From: Algoriphagus aquaeductus
GTDB taxonomy: Bacteria; Bacteroidota; Bacteroidia; Cytophagales; Cyclobacteriaceae
DNA length: 64,000 bases
Direction of reading: 5' to 3'
NCBI RefSeq assembly: GCF_003253485.1
Contig: NZ_QKTX01000012.1
Coordinates: forward strand, 1 to 64,000
The stretch's first letter is position 1. Every line of letters begins with the position of its first letter. Positions 36,349-44,390 of the stretch are shown one piece after another. The notes under the pieces were generated by a model. The model searched no databases. It was not told the origin of the DNA and worked only from the letters and a program-made list of their open reading frames with translations. The position numbers and the translations under genes are program-made.

Positions 36349-37340
36349 TTGCCATTGAGTTTTTTTACCAAGTCAACCAATCTATTGGCATAGCCGGATT
36401 CGTTGTCATACCATCCAACCACCTTGACAAGGTTTCCTTTGGCCGAGGTCAGTGCCTCGTCAATAATACATGAATGGGGATTGCCGATGATATCCATTGA
36501 AACAATCGGATCAGATTCCACTTGCAAAAAGCCCTTCAATTCGTTTTGGCTGGCTTGTTGGTAGGCTATATTGACTTCCTGTGCGGTCACTTCTTGGTTC
36601 AATTCTACGATCAAGTCGGTAAGTGATCCATCCGGTACCGGTACTCTCATGGCTGAGGCTTCAATTTTTCCGGCCAATTCGGGTAACACGCTGTCCAGAG
36701 CTTTTCCGGCATTTGTGGTGGTAGGGATGATAGAATAGGCTGCTGCTCGAGCCCTTCTTAGGTCTCGATGGGGAGCGTCGTGAAGATTCTGATCATTGGT
36801 ATACGAATGCACGGTAGAGGCAAACCCTTTGATTACTCCAAAATTATCATCGAGTACCTTTATCATGGGAGCTAGGCAATTGGTCGTACAGGAGGCATTG
36901 GAAATGATGCGTTCATGTCCCTTGAGGATTTGGTCATTTACACCTAAGACAATCATAGGAATGTTTGCATCCTGAACAGGGGCAGAAATGATTACTTTTT
37001 TCGCTCCGGCATGAAGGTGTTTCATAGCCCCTTCCCGACTGGTAAACCTTCCGGTGCATTCAATCACCACATCGATTTGTAGTTCCTCCCAAGGAAGCTC
37101 TTCAGGGTTTGACTTGGAAAAAAGTCTGATTTTTTGATCTTTCACCCAAAGGGTTTCTTGCTGGAGATGGACGGAAGTTTCAAACTTGCCATGAATGGAA
37201 TCATACTTCAGCAGATGTGCAATGGCTGAATTGTCCGCCAAATCATTGATTGCGGCAAGCTGTAAGTGGGGTTCTTGTAATATCAATTTGGCGGTATACC
37301 GGCCAATTCGTCCAAAACCATTGATTGCAATTCGTGTCAT
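36345..37340 (-). CDS. gap: Glyceraldehyde-3-phosphate dehydrogenase, type I
   Basis: This glycolytic enzyme oxidises and phosphorylates glyceraldehyde-3-phosphate with NAD. The 331-residue form starts at the ATG ending at 37340 (TRIAINGFGRIGRYTAKL). The active-site block SNASCTTNCLAPM and the C-terminal WYDNESGYANRLVDLV are canonical. The frame can be extended to 37388, but the extra 16 residues precede the Rossmann fold without similarity. Convergent stop codons overlap with the VOC gene. Confidence 0.95.
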   Translation of the reverse strand: MTRIAINGFGRIGRYTAKLILQEPHLQLAAINDLADNSAIAHLLKYDSIHGKFETSVHLQQETLWVKDQKIRLFSKSNPEELPWEELQIDVVIECTGRFTSREGAMKHLHAGAKKVIISAPVQDANIPMIVLGVNDQILKGHERIISNASCTTNCLAPMIKVLDDNFGVIKGFASTVHSYTNDQNLHDAPHRDLRRARAAAYSIIPTTTNAGKALDSVLPELAGKIEASAMRVPVPDGSLTDLIVELNQEVTAQEVNIAYQQASQNELKGFLQVESDPIVSMDIIGNPHSCIIDEALTSAKGNLVKVVGWYDNESGYANRLVDLVKKLNGN

Positions 37341-37473
37341 GGGGATAGTCGGGTAGTTCGAGTTGGTTTTCGAGACGAAGTTAGCCAATTCGAATTATTC
37401 CTTCAGTAGGGAAAATTTTATTCCTTTGATTCAGCTTTTTAACGCTTATTCCAAAGAAATTTTGGAAGGGCTT

Positions 37474-37504
37474 TTTGCTTTGTAAATTCAACCCTCTATA
37501 TTTG
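37474..37504 (+). promoter_or_regulatory. Promoter of the tRNA-Glu pair
   Basis: TTTG at 37474-37477, a 19-bp spacer and TATATTTG at 37497-37504 match the Bacteroidota -33/-7 consensus (TTG, 19-21 bp, TAnnTTTG) very well. It lies about 40 bp upstream of the first tRNA-Glu. Confidence 0.75.
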
Positions 37505-37542
37505 CACAACCTTTTGAAAAAGCAAGTTTTTCAATAAAAAAT

Positions 37543-37614
37543 GGTCCGTTCGTCTAGGGGTTAGGACGTATCCCTTTCACGGATAAAACACGGGTTCGAT
37601 TCCCGTACGGACTA
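37543..37614 (+). tRNA. tRNA-Glu (anticodon TTC), copy 1
   Basis: This is a 72-nt cloverleaf without encoded CCA. The acceptor strands GGTCCGT and ACGGACT pair with a terminal G-U. The anticodon loop CTTTCAC contains TTC, and the T arm has GGTTCGATTCC. It is identical to copy 2, which starts 126 bp later. Confidence 0.96.
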
Positions 37615-37628
37615 CTTAACATCTTGTC

Positions 37629-37660
37629 AATCAGTTAGTTGTTGCAATAACTAACTGATT
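37629..37660. repeat. Perfect 12-bp inverted repeat between the tRNA genes
   Basis: AATCAGTTAGTT (37629-37640) and AACTAACTGATT (37649-37660) are perfectly complementary with an 8-nt loop. No T run follows, so it is more likely a processing or spacer hairpin than a terminator. Confidence 0.7.
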
Positions 37661-37668
37661 CCCCTTCC

Positions 37669-37740
37669 GGTCCGTTCGTCTAGGGGTTAGGACGTATCCC
37701 TTTCACGGATAAAACACGGGTTCGATTCCCGTACGGACTA
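37669..37740 (+). tRNA. tRNA-Glu (anticodon TTC), copy 2
   Basis: This copy is identical over 72 nt to copy 1, including the discriminator base A. It has no promoter of its own that I can see, so it is probably processed from the same transcript. Confidence 0.96.
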
Positions 37741-37815
37741 CTAGGACTTTAGAGTTATCGATCTCAGAAGTCTTAATTTATTTTTGTTTTATGGTTGTTA
37801 GTGGTTAAAGTGAAC

Positions 37816-37848
37816 AAAATCCCAGCTTCTGGCTGGGATTTTTGTTTT
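37816..37848 (+). terminator. Terminator after the tRNA-Glu pair
   Basis: AAAATCCCAGC (37816-37826) pairs with GCTGGGATTTT (37832-37842) around a 5-nt loop, and a T-rich run follows. Confidence 0.85.
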
Positions 37849-37921
37849 TGGGAGTTTTATATCAACGGTATGCAGCCCAAGACCATTTTTTCTAATTTTC
37901 TGGGATCAAATTGTTTAAAAA

Positions 37922-40900
37922 ATGCTCAAACCCAATTTCAAACCTATCCTTCTTAGTTCACTTGCTTTTTTCTCCTTGGGAATGTTTTTTTCCTGTAAAA
38001 AAGCAGAACCTGTAGATCTTCAGATTATTACCCTTACTCCTGAAGAAATAGCTCCTCAGGCAGAGGCAGCCCGAAATTCCATCAATCCAGTCATGGCCGA
38101 AGGGCTCAAAATGGATCTCTGGGCGGTAGATTCTTTAGTCAAAGATCCTATTGCCATCCAGGTCTATGATGACGGATCTATCTACTACACCCGGTCTCCC
38201 CGTAGGAGCAACTCCGAATTCGATATTCGTGGTCATCAGTCTTGGGAAATTCGCTCCATTGCGCTTCAGACCATTGAAGACAAGCGGAATTTTCTTCGTA
38301 CTGAGCTTTCTCCGGAGAGATCATCCGAAAATACTTGGCTAGCTGACCTCAATGGTGATGGTTCCCATGATTGGAGAGATATGACCGTAGAGCGGAATGA
38401 AATCTTCAAAATCAAAGACACGGATGGAGACGGATTGGCTGATTGGGCCCAGCGTCAAGTCAACGACTTTTATGATGAAGTGGTCGATGTGGCAGGTGGA
38501 TTGTTGAAAACCGAAGACGCACTTTATGTTGCTGCAGGTCCTGATATGTGGCGATTGATGGATAAAAACGGAGATGGTATCATGGATGAAAAACAATCCC
38601 TGTCCCATGGATATGGAATCCATATTGGCTTTGGTGGGCATGGGATGTCGGGAGTGGAAATGGGCCCAGACGGACGGATCTATTGGGGTATCGGAGATAT
38701 CGGATTCAATGGAAAAGGAGATGACGGCACCGAATACAAGTACCCCAATCGGGGTGTAATCGCCCGGTCAAATCCGGATGGAAGTGACTTTGAAATTTTT
38801 GCCATGGGAGTCAGAAATACCCATGAGTTTGTTTTTGATCAATTCACCAACCTGATTTCTGTGGATAATGACGGAGATCATGCCGGCGAAAAAGAACGAT
38901 TGGTTTACTTGACCAGGGGTTCTGATTCGGGCTGGAGGATCAATTGGCAGTTTGGAAAGTATCGTGATCCGGACAATAACACGTATAAAGTATGGATGGA
39001 TGAAAAGCTTTATCTGCCTCGTTGGGAAGGTCAAGCCGCCTATATTACTCCACCGTTGATGAATTATGTCAGTGGCCCGACCGGAATGGTTTTTAACCCC
39101 GGTGCAGGACTAGGCCCAAGGTGGAAAGATCACTTTTTTGTGGTGGAGTTTGTTGGAAGTGCAGCAAGCTCAGGAATTCACGCTTTCCAGTTGCAGCCCA
39201 AGGGAGCTTCGTTCGAAATGACCAAAACCGAAAAGATTGTTGGAAGCTTTCTGCCTACAGGAATTGATTTTGGACCGGATGGAGCGTTATATGCAGCAGA
39301 TTGGGTGAATGGATGGGAAGATAAATATTACGGCCGTATCTGGAAATTGACTGATGAAACGGCTGCCGGATGGGCTTTGCAAAAGCAAACTGCCGAGGAA
39401 ATCAAAGCTGACTACAAAAAACTCACTGAATCTGACCTAAAGTCAAGGCTGTACTTTGAGGATATGCGGATTAGGAGAAAAGCTCAATTTGAATTGGCCA
39501 AAAGGGGGCAGAAGGGAGCTTCAGTATTTGAGGAAGTGATTCAGGATCAAAGCAATCCGGTTGCCAGAGTACATGGCATTGTGGGACTGACTCAGCTGGC
39601 AAGAATGGAAAAAAGAGCCTATGCCGATGCGATTGTTCCTCTTTTGAAAGATCAAGACCCCGAGATTGTTGCGCAAGCCGCTAAGTGGCTGGGTGATATT
39701 CGTTATGAGAAAGCAAATCCGGATTTGATTGCTAATCTCAAGCATTCTAATGCCCGGGTGCAATTTTTCAGTGCTGAAGCCCTGGGTCGATCTAAAGCAA
39801 AAGAGGCGATTCAGCCCTTGATCGCTCTTTTGGAGGCAAATAATGATCAAGACGCTTACCTGCGGCATGGAGTGACTTATGCACTTTCCCAGATCGGGCA
39901 AGTAGAGCCTTTGGCCGCCTTGTCGAGCCATCCATCAAATGCGGTTCGTTTAGGAGCCGTATTGGCGCTTCGAAGGCTCGAATCCCCGGAACTATCTAAA
40001 TTTCTTCAAGATTCGGATGAATATATCGTAACTGAGGTTGCCCGAGCTATTCATGATGATTTTTCGGTTGAGGCAGCTTTGCCCGCTTTGGGAGCTCTTT
40101 TGGCAACTACTTCCTTTCAGAATGAACCCTTGATCCGTAGGGCCATCAGTGCTAATCAGCGGGTTGGAAAAGATGAAAACCTCAATCATCTTTTGGTCTA
40201 TTTGGGCAAATCCAATACGCCGGAAATTCTCCGAAAAGAAGCTTTGGGTGCGATTGGGACTTGGGCAAAGCCTTCCCTGGTAGACCGCGTAGATGGTCGA
40301 TACAGAGGAGAAGTCCAGCGGGATGCGGCTTTGATCAGAGATAAAGTCAAGCTTGTTTTGATCGCAGCAGTATCGGATCGCGGGGAGCAGATTCGAGCGG
40401 AAGCGATCAAAGCGATCGGCAAATTGGAGATCCAAGATGCTGCTGATTTGCTGTTGGCCAAATTGAAGTCTGATCCGGCGGATCCGGTCAAAATCCAGGC
40501 TCTCAATTCCCTGGTGGCCATGAATTCGGCAAACCTGAGCGAGGCCATTACTCAGGCCATGGGGGACAACAGTCAATCCGTGCGAGTGGCAGGCCTGGGG
40601 TTATTGGCCCAAACCAATCTTCCCAAAGACCAAAAAGTGACCCTATTGACTGAGATTATTCAAAAACGAACCGTACCCGAAAAGCAAACTGCCATTACCA
40701 CCCTGGCGACTTTGGAGGCATCCAAAGATCTTCCTGTTTGGAAAATGGTACTGGGAGAATTTGAAAAAGGAAAACTTCCTGAAGGGACTTGGATCGAATT
40801 GGAAGAGGCGATAGAAGCCACGGGTTCTCCTGAATTAAAAGCCGAGTTTGCTGATCTGTTGGCTAAGAAAGCAGGTGGAGAAGAATGGCGAAAATATGCC

Positions 40901-41335
40901 GGAGCTTTAGCTGATGGAAGTGTGCGAAGAGGAAGGACGATTTTCTTTGAAAACCAAACAGCCCAGTGTATTCGCTGTCACGCCTACGACGACATGGGAG
41001 GAAATGCCGGACCGGCACTTGATGGCATCGGAAATACGCTTTCGAAAGAAGAACTTTTGATTGCGTTGGTGGAACCCAGCAAGCGACTTGCTCCGGGATA
41101 TGGGACGATTTCGATCGAGCTTAACTCGGGTGAAAAGGTCACCGGGACTTTAATGGATGATGGTAAAGAATCGGTTAAGGTAAAAGTGGGAGCAGAAGAG
41201 AAAATTTTCCCGAGAAAAGACATTAAAACATCTCAAATCGCTCCTTCCAGTATGCCTCCGATGGGTACACTTCTGACTAAGCGTGAGATACGTGATTTGG
41301 TAAGTTATTTATCTGTATTGAGGAGGAGGGAATGA
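37922..41335 (+). CDS. Propeller-HEAT-cytochrome c lipoprotein (PVC-type heme-binding protein)
   Basis: This 1137-residue exported lipoprotein has a signal ending FFSC. About residues 60-480 form a beta-propeller resembling soluble glucose/sorbosone dehydrogenases (GHGMSGVEMGPDGRIYWGIGD, GVRNTHEFVFD, LPTGIDFGPDGALYAADW). Residues of about 500-950 are HEAT-like repeats. A C-terminal cytochrome c domain has the heme motif C1016-I-R-C1019-H1020 followed by the PVC-type tail. It is probably a periplasmic or surface sugar/alcohol dehydrogenase passing electrons through its own heme; the substrate is unknown. Calcium-like DxDGDG segments occur early. The stop overlaps the next gene by 4 bp. Confidence 0.87.
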   Translation: MLKPNFKPILLSSLAFFSLGMFFSCKKAEPVDLQIITLTPEEIAPQAEAARNSINPVMAEGLKMDLWAVDSLVKDPIAIQVYDDGSIYYTRSPRRSNSEFDIRGHQSWEIRSIALQTIEDKRNFLRTELSPERSSENTWLADLNGDGSHDWRDMTVERNEIFKIKDTDGDGLADWAQRQVNDFYDEVVDVAGGLLKTEDALYVAAGPDMWRLMDKNGDGIMDEKQSLSHGYGIHIGFGGHGMSGVEMGPDGRIYWGIGDIGFNGKGDDGTEYKYPNRGVIARSNPDGSDFEIFAMGVRNTHEFVFDQFTNLISVDNDGDHAGEKERLVYLTRGSDSGWRINWQFGKYRDPDNNTYKVWMDEKLYLPRWEGQAAYITPPLMNYVSGPTGMVFNPGAGLGPRWKDHFFVVEFVGSAASSGIHAFQLQPKGASFEMTKTEKIVGSFLPTGIDFGPDGALYAADWVNGWEDKYYGRIWKLTDETAAGWALQKQTAEEIKADYKKLTESDLKSRLYFEDMRIRRKAQFELAKRGQKGASVFEEVIQDQSNPVARVHGIVGLTQLARMEKRAYADAIVPLLKDQDPEIVAQAAKWLGDIRYEKANPDLIANLKHSNARVQFFSAEALGRSKAKEAIQPLIALLEANNDQDAYLRHGVTYALSQIGQVEPLAALSSHPSNAVRLGAVLALRRLESPELSKFLQDSDEYIVTEVARAIHDDFSVEAALPALGALLATTSFQNEPLIRRAISANQRVGKDENLNHLLVYLGKSNTPEILRKEALGAIGTWAKPSLVDRVDGRYRGEVQRDAALIRDKVKLVLIAAVSDRGEQIRAEAIKAIGKLEIQDAADLLLAKLKSDPADPVKIQALNSLVAMNSANLSEAITQAMGDNSQSVRVAGLGLLAQTNLPKDQKVTLLTEIIQKRTVPEKQTAITTLATLEASKDLPVWKMVLGEFEKGKLPEGTWIELEEAIEATGSPELKAEFADLLAKKAGGEEWRKYAGALADGSVRRGRTIFFENQTAQCIRCHAYDDMGGNAGPALDGIGNTLSKEELLIALVEPSKRLAPGYGTISIELNSGEKVTGTLMDDGKESVKVKVGAEEKIFPRKDIKTSQIAPSSMPPMGTLLTKREIRDLVSYLSVLRRRE

Positions 41336-42186
41336 AAAAATTACTGATTGTTTCTTTGGGGATTATAGTGGTGATCCTACTTGCTTTGCCTTGGGTTTTA
41401 ATCCTAGTAGGTAGAAATAAGTTGCATGATCATGATATTCCCCAAAGGGAACAATTGATTCCCGATTCTCCCGGGCAAAAGGTTTTGGCGATCTTTCCCC
41501 ATCCGGATGATGAGGTCACAGTGGCCGGAACCCTGATGAAACTCAAAAAACAAGGTCATATGATCTCTCTGGCTTGCCTTACCAGGGGAGAAAAAGGGAA
41601 ATCTTCTGGGATTCAAGATGAGGTAGAATTGGCTAGGTTGAGAACATCCGAAATGGAGAAGAGTGCGGATTTGATCGGAGTGGATCAATTGATTATTTCA
41701 GATTTACCTGACAGTGGAATAGAGGATTTGGGGATGGATAGTCTCAAGAAAGTTGTCTTGGAATTGATCACTGCCCTTGAGCCTGATATTTTAATTTCTT
41801 ACGATTCCAAAGTTGGTCTTTATGGCCATCCCGATCACCGCCTGACAGGAAAAGCAGTAGAAAAAGTTTTTTTGCACCATAAAGGAAAAGAAGGTTTTCA
41901 ACCCAGAAGTTTGTACCAAGTTACGCTGCGTAAAAAACAAGTTGATGTAGCCATGAAACTTTCCTCGGGATTTCAGAGAAACTATCCTGAAAATCCTGAA
42001 ATGGGCTTGCCTGAACCGGATTTTTCAATTCCCACACGACCTTATTTCTCCCAGATCCTTCAAGTCATGCAGGCACATGAAACCCAGCAAAAGGTCTTGG
42101 AAGATTTGATGCCCTTTCATGATAAGGTTCCAGCCTGGATTTATTCCAGGGTTTTTGATCGGGAGTATTTCCGTGAAGTGAAATAA
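41332..42186 (+). CDS. PIG-L family deacetylase
   Basis: This 284-residue protein has one N-terminal membrane anchor and a LmbE/PIG-L zinc deacetylase domain. The metal motif HPDDEVTVAGTL is near residue 57, and YGHPDHRLTGKAV provides the third ligand. Such enzymes remove acetyl from N-acetylglucosamine-type substrates. Translational coupling (ATGA) to the propeller-cytochrome gene suggests a shared carbohydrate substrate in the periplasm. Confidence 0.85.
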   Translation: MKKLLIVSLGIIVVILLALPWVLILVGRNKLHDHDIPQREQLIPDSPGQKVLAIFPHPDDEVTVAGTLMKLKKQGHMISLACLTRGEKGKSSGIQDEVELARLRTSEMEKSADLIGVDQLIISDLPDSGIEDLGMDSLKKVVLELITALEPDILISYDSKVGLYGHPDHRLTGKAVEKVFLHHKGKEGFQPRSLYQVTLRKKQVDVAMKLSSGFQRNYPENPEMGLPEPDFSIPTRPYFSQILQVMQAHETQQKVLEDLMPFHDKVPAWIYSRVFDREYFREVK

Positions 42187-42215
42187 AAAATGGTCCGGGA
42201 AAACCGCACCATTTT
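42187..42215. terminator. Terminator between the PIG-L gene and trpS
   Basis: AAAATGGT (42187-42194) pairs with ACCATTTT (42208-42215), with an inner CGG/CCG pairing. The A run on its left supplies a U tract for the minus-strand trpS. Confidence 0.65.
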
Positions 42216-42217
42216 GC

Positions 42218-43195
42218 TTAGTTGAACCCCAACTTAGACCGTACTTTTTGAAGTAAGGGATAGGCGACTTTTTTTGCTTTTTCTTCCCCTTCCACCAACC
42301 TTTTTTCTATTTCTTCCGGATGAGTCATGTAAAAATTGAAGAGCTCTCTTTCTTTGCTGTATTTGGTTAAAATCAGGTCTAGCAATTCTTTTTTGGCGTG
42401 GCCATAGCCATAATTTCCCCCAAGATATTTCGCTCTCATTTCTTTTGTTTGGGCTTCAGATGCCAGTAAGCTGTACAGTTTGAAAACCGTGCAAGTATCC
42501 GGATCTTTTGGTTCTTCCAAAGGCGTACTATCCGTGATGATCCCATTGACATTCTTTTTCAATTCCTTGTCTGATAGGAAGATATCAATGATGTTTTGAT
42601 AGGATTTGCTCATTTTTTGTCCATCTGTACCGGGCACAGTCATTACCTCTTCGCTGATTCTTGCTTCAGGAATTGTCAAAATTTCTTCTTCCATCACTCG
42701 GTTAAAAGTACTGGCAATATCACGGGTCATTTCCAAATGTTGGAGTTGGTCTTTTCCGACCGGAACCAAATCGGCAGAATACAGCAAAATATCTGAGGCC
42801 ATCAGGACCGGATAAGTGAACAAGCCTGCATTGACATCTGCCAGACGGGAAGATTTATCCTTGAAGCTGTGTGCATTGGCCAGCATGGGAAATGGGGTGA
42901 AGCAATTGAGATACCAAGTCAACTCGGCTACCTCCGGGATTCGAGACTGTCGGTAGAAAACCGTTTTTTGGATATCCAATCCAAACGCCAGCCATGCCGC
43001 GGCAACTGCCAAGGTGTTGGCTTTTCTGATTTCTCCGTCTTTTTGAGTGGTCAGGGAGTGAAGGTCTGCGATAAAAATAAAGGACTCCTCCTGACTGTTT
43101 TGTTCGATTAATTGGATTGCCGGCACGATAGCGCCCAAAATGTTTCCCAAGTGGGGTCTTCCGGAACTTTGGATTCCTGTTAATACTCTTGCCAT
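42218..43195 (-). CDS. trpS: Tryptophan--tRNA ligase
   Basis: TrpS is the class I synthetase for tRNA-Trp. The 325-residue protein begins RVLTGIQSSGRPHLGNILGA with the HIGH-like motif and contains GTDGQKMSKSYQN, the KMSKS loop. Length and order are standard. It is a single gene, divergent from the DUF1573 gene. Confidence 0.96.
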   Translation of the reverse strand: MARVLTGIQSSGRPHLGNILGAIVPAIQLIEQNSQEESFIFIADLHSLTTQKDGEIRKANTLAVAAAWLAFGLDIQKTVFYRQSRIPEVAELTWYLNCFTPFPMLANAHSFKDKSSRLADVNAGLFTYPVLMASDILLYSADLVPVGKDQLQHLEMTRDIASTFNRVMEEEILTIPEARISEEVMTVPGTDGQKMSKSYQNIIDIFLSDKELKKNVNGIITDSTPLEEPKDPDTCTVFKLYSLLASEAQTKEMRAKYLGGNYGYGHAKKELLDLILTKYSKERELFNFYMTHPEEIEKRLVEGEEKAKKVAYPLLQKVRSKLGFN

Positions 43196-43265
43196 TTGCT
43201 CAATTTTGGCGCAAATTAACTAAAACAGGGTATAATCGTGGCTAAATTATGTGTTAATTGCAAGT

Positions 43266-44348
43266 ATGAATAAAATGCTTTCTTTCCTTTGTTTTCTTAC
43301 CGTATCGGGCTATTTCGCTCGGGCTCAGGAGACTCCTGTACCTAAAATTGTTTGGAAAATAAACCGGATTGATATCGGTACTGTATTGGAGGAGCAAGGC
43401 ATCCAAACTGTGGCTTTTGAATTTACCTATAATCAGGATTCAGTATTTTTTATTCAAGAAATCATCCCCGAATGCGGATGTACTTCCTTTGAGTATACCA
43501 AGGATACATTGAAAATGGGAGAAAGTGGCCAAGTAAAGATTTCCTTTGATCCCTCTTCTGCGGCAGGGTTTTTCTCCAAACTGATTGTTGTACGGGGACC
43601 AGGTGTTCTTGACTCTTTGTTTTTGGATGGAACAGCAATTCCTTATCCCTCTAACTTGCCCCGAGCCTATCCTGTGAAAATAGGAAACCTTGGTTTTAGG
43701 ATGAGAAAAGTAAATATGGGAGACGTGTTTGATAATGAGCCCAAAGTCAAATTCATTGAGTTTTTCAATTTTGGGGACGAATTGCTTGAAAAAAGAAAGC
43801 TTTCAGTAGATGCGCCTTCTTTTATTCAACTTGAGCAAGTGCAGGAGTTTGTCCGTCCGAATGAGCGGGGGCTTTTGAAGTTAATTTATGACTCCAGACC
43901 CAGAAAAGATCTGGGATTTTTTGAGGATAGTGTTACGATCGGATGGGAAGAATCGGCTGCTAAGGCTATCACCCTTGAAGTAATGGCTGACTTGTTTAAT
44001 TATTTTCCTCCCATACCCAAAGATCAATTGAATGAAGTAGCCCAATTGTATATTCAACAAAAAGAAGTGGATTTGAGAGAAATTAGCGCTAAATCCATAG
44101 TAAGAAGGACTGTGACGATTTCAAATCGAGGAAAAAAGCCACTTGAAATCAGAAAGATTCAAGGAAATTGCGAATGCCTGACCATCGAAGCTTCAAAATC
44201 AACGTTGGAACCTGGAGAAAGCATGGACCTCCGCTTGGTGTTTGATCCGATTGGCAGAAAAGGAATTGATCAACGAAATATTTATATTTTCACCAATGAT
44301 CCATTGAATCCAGTTCAGTTGATTGTGATGAAAAGTAGGATTGAGTAA
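43266..44348 (+). CDS. DUF1573 exported protein
   Basis: This is a 360-residue secreted or periplasmic protein with a signal peptide ending YFARAQ. Two immunoglobulin-like DUF1573 modules carry the repeated pattern ECGCTSFEYTKDTLKMGESG near residue 75 and NCECLTIEASKSTLEPGESM near residue 305. The ATG at 43266 is used rather than 43251. DUF1573 proteins are common on the Bacteroidota surface and have no fixed function. It may form an expression unit with the secreted proteins downstream. Confidence 0.82.
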   Translation: MNKMLSFLCFLTVSGYFARAQETPVPKIVWKINRIDIGTVLEEQGIQTVAFEFTYNQDSVFFIQEIIPECGCTSFEYTKDTLKMGESGQVKISFDPSSAAGFFSKLIVVRGPGVLDSLFLDGTAIPYPSNLPRAYPVKIGNLGFRMRKVNMGDVFDNEPKVKFIEFFNFGDELLEKRKLSVDAPSFIQLEQVQEFVRPNERGLLKLIYDSRPRKDLGFFEDSVTIGWEESAAKAITLEVMADLFNYFPPIPKDQLNEVAQLYIQQKEVDLREISAKSIVRRTVTISNRGKKPLEIRKIQGNCECLTIEASKSTLEPGESMDLRLVFDPIGRKGIDQRNIYIFTNDPLNPVQLIVMKSRIE

Positions 44349-44390
44349 CTGAAATAGGTTTTTTAATGAATGGATAAAACGGCTAGTACT

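Noticed and set aside
36345-37340. gapA as part of an arsenate efflux system
   Set aside because: No ArsJ-like transporter is present and the gene is convergent with the glycosyltransferase operon; a normal glycolytic role is the simpler reading.
37543-37740. tRNA-Glu repeats as attachment sites of an integrated element
   Set aside because: No integrase, phage or conjugation gene lies nearby, and the flanking genes look like normal chromosome; the duplication is a simple tRNA tandem.
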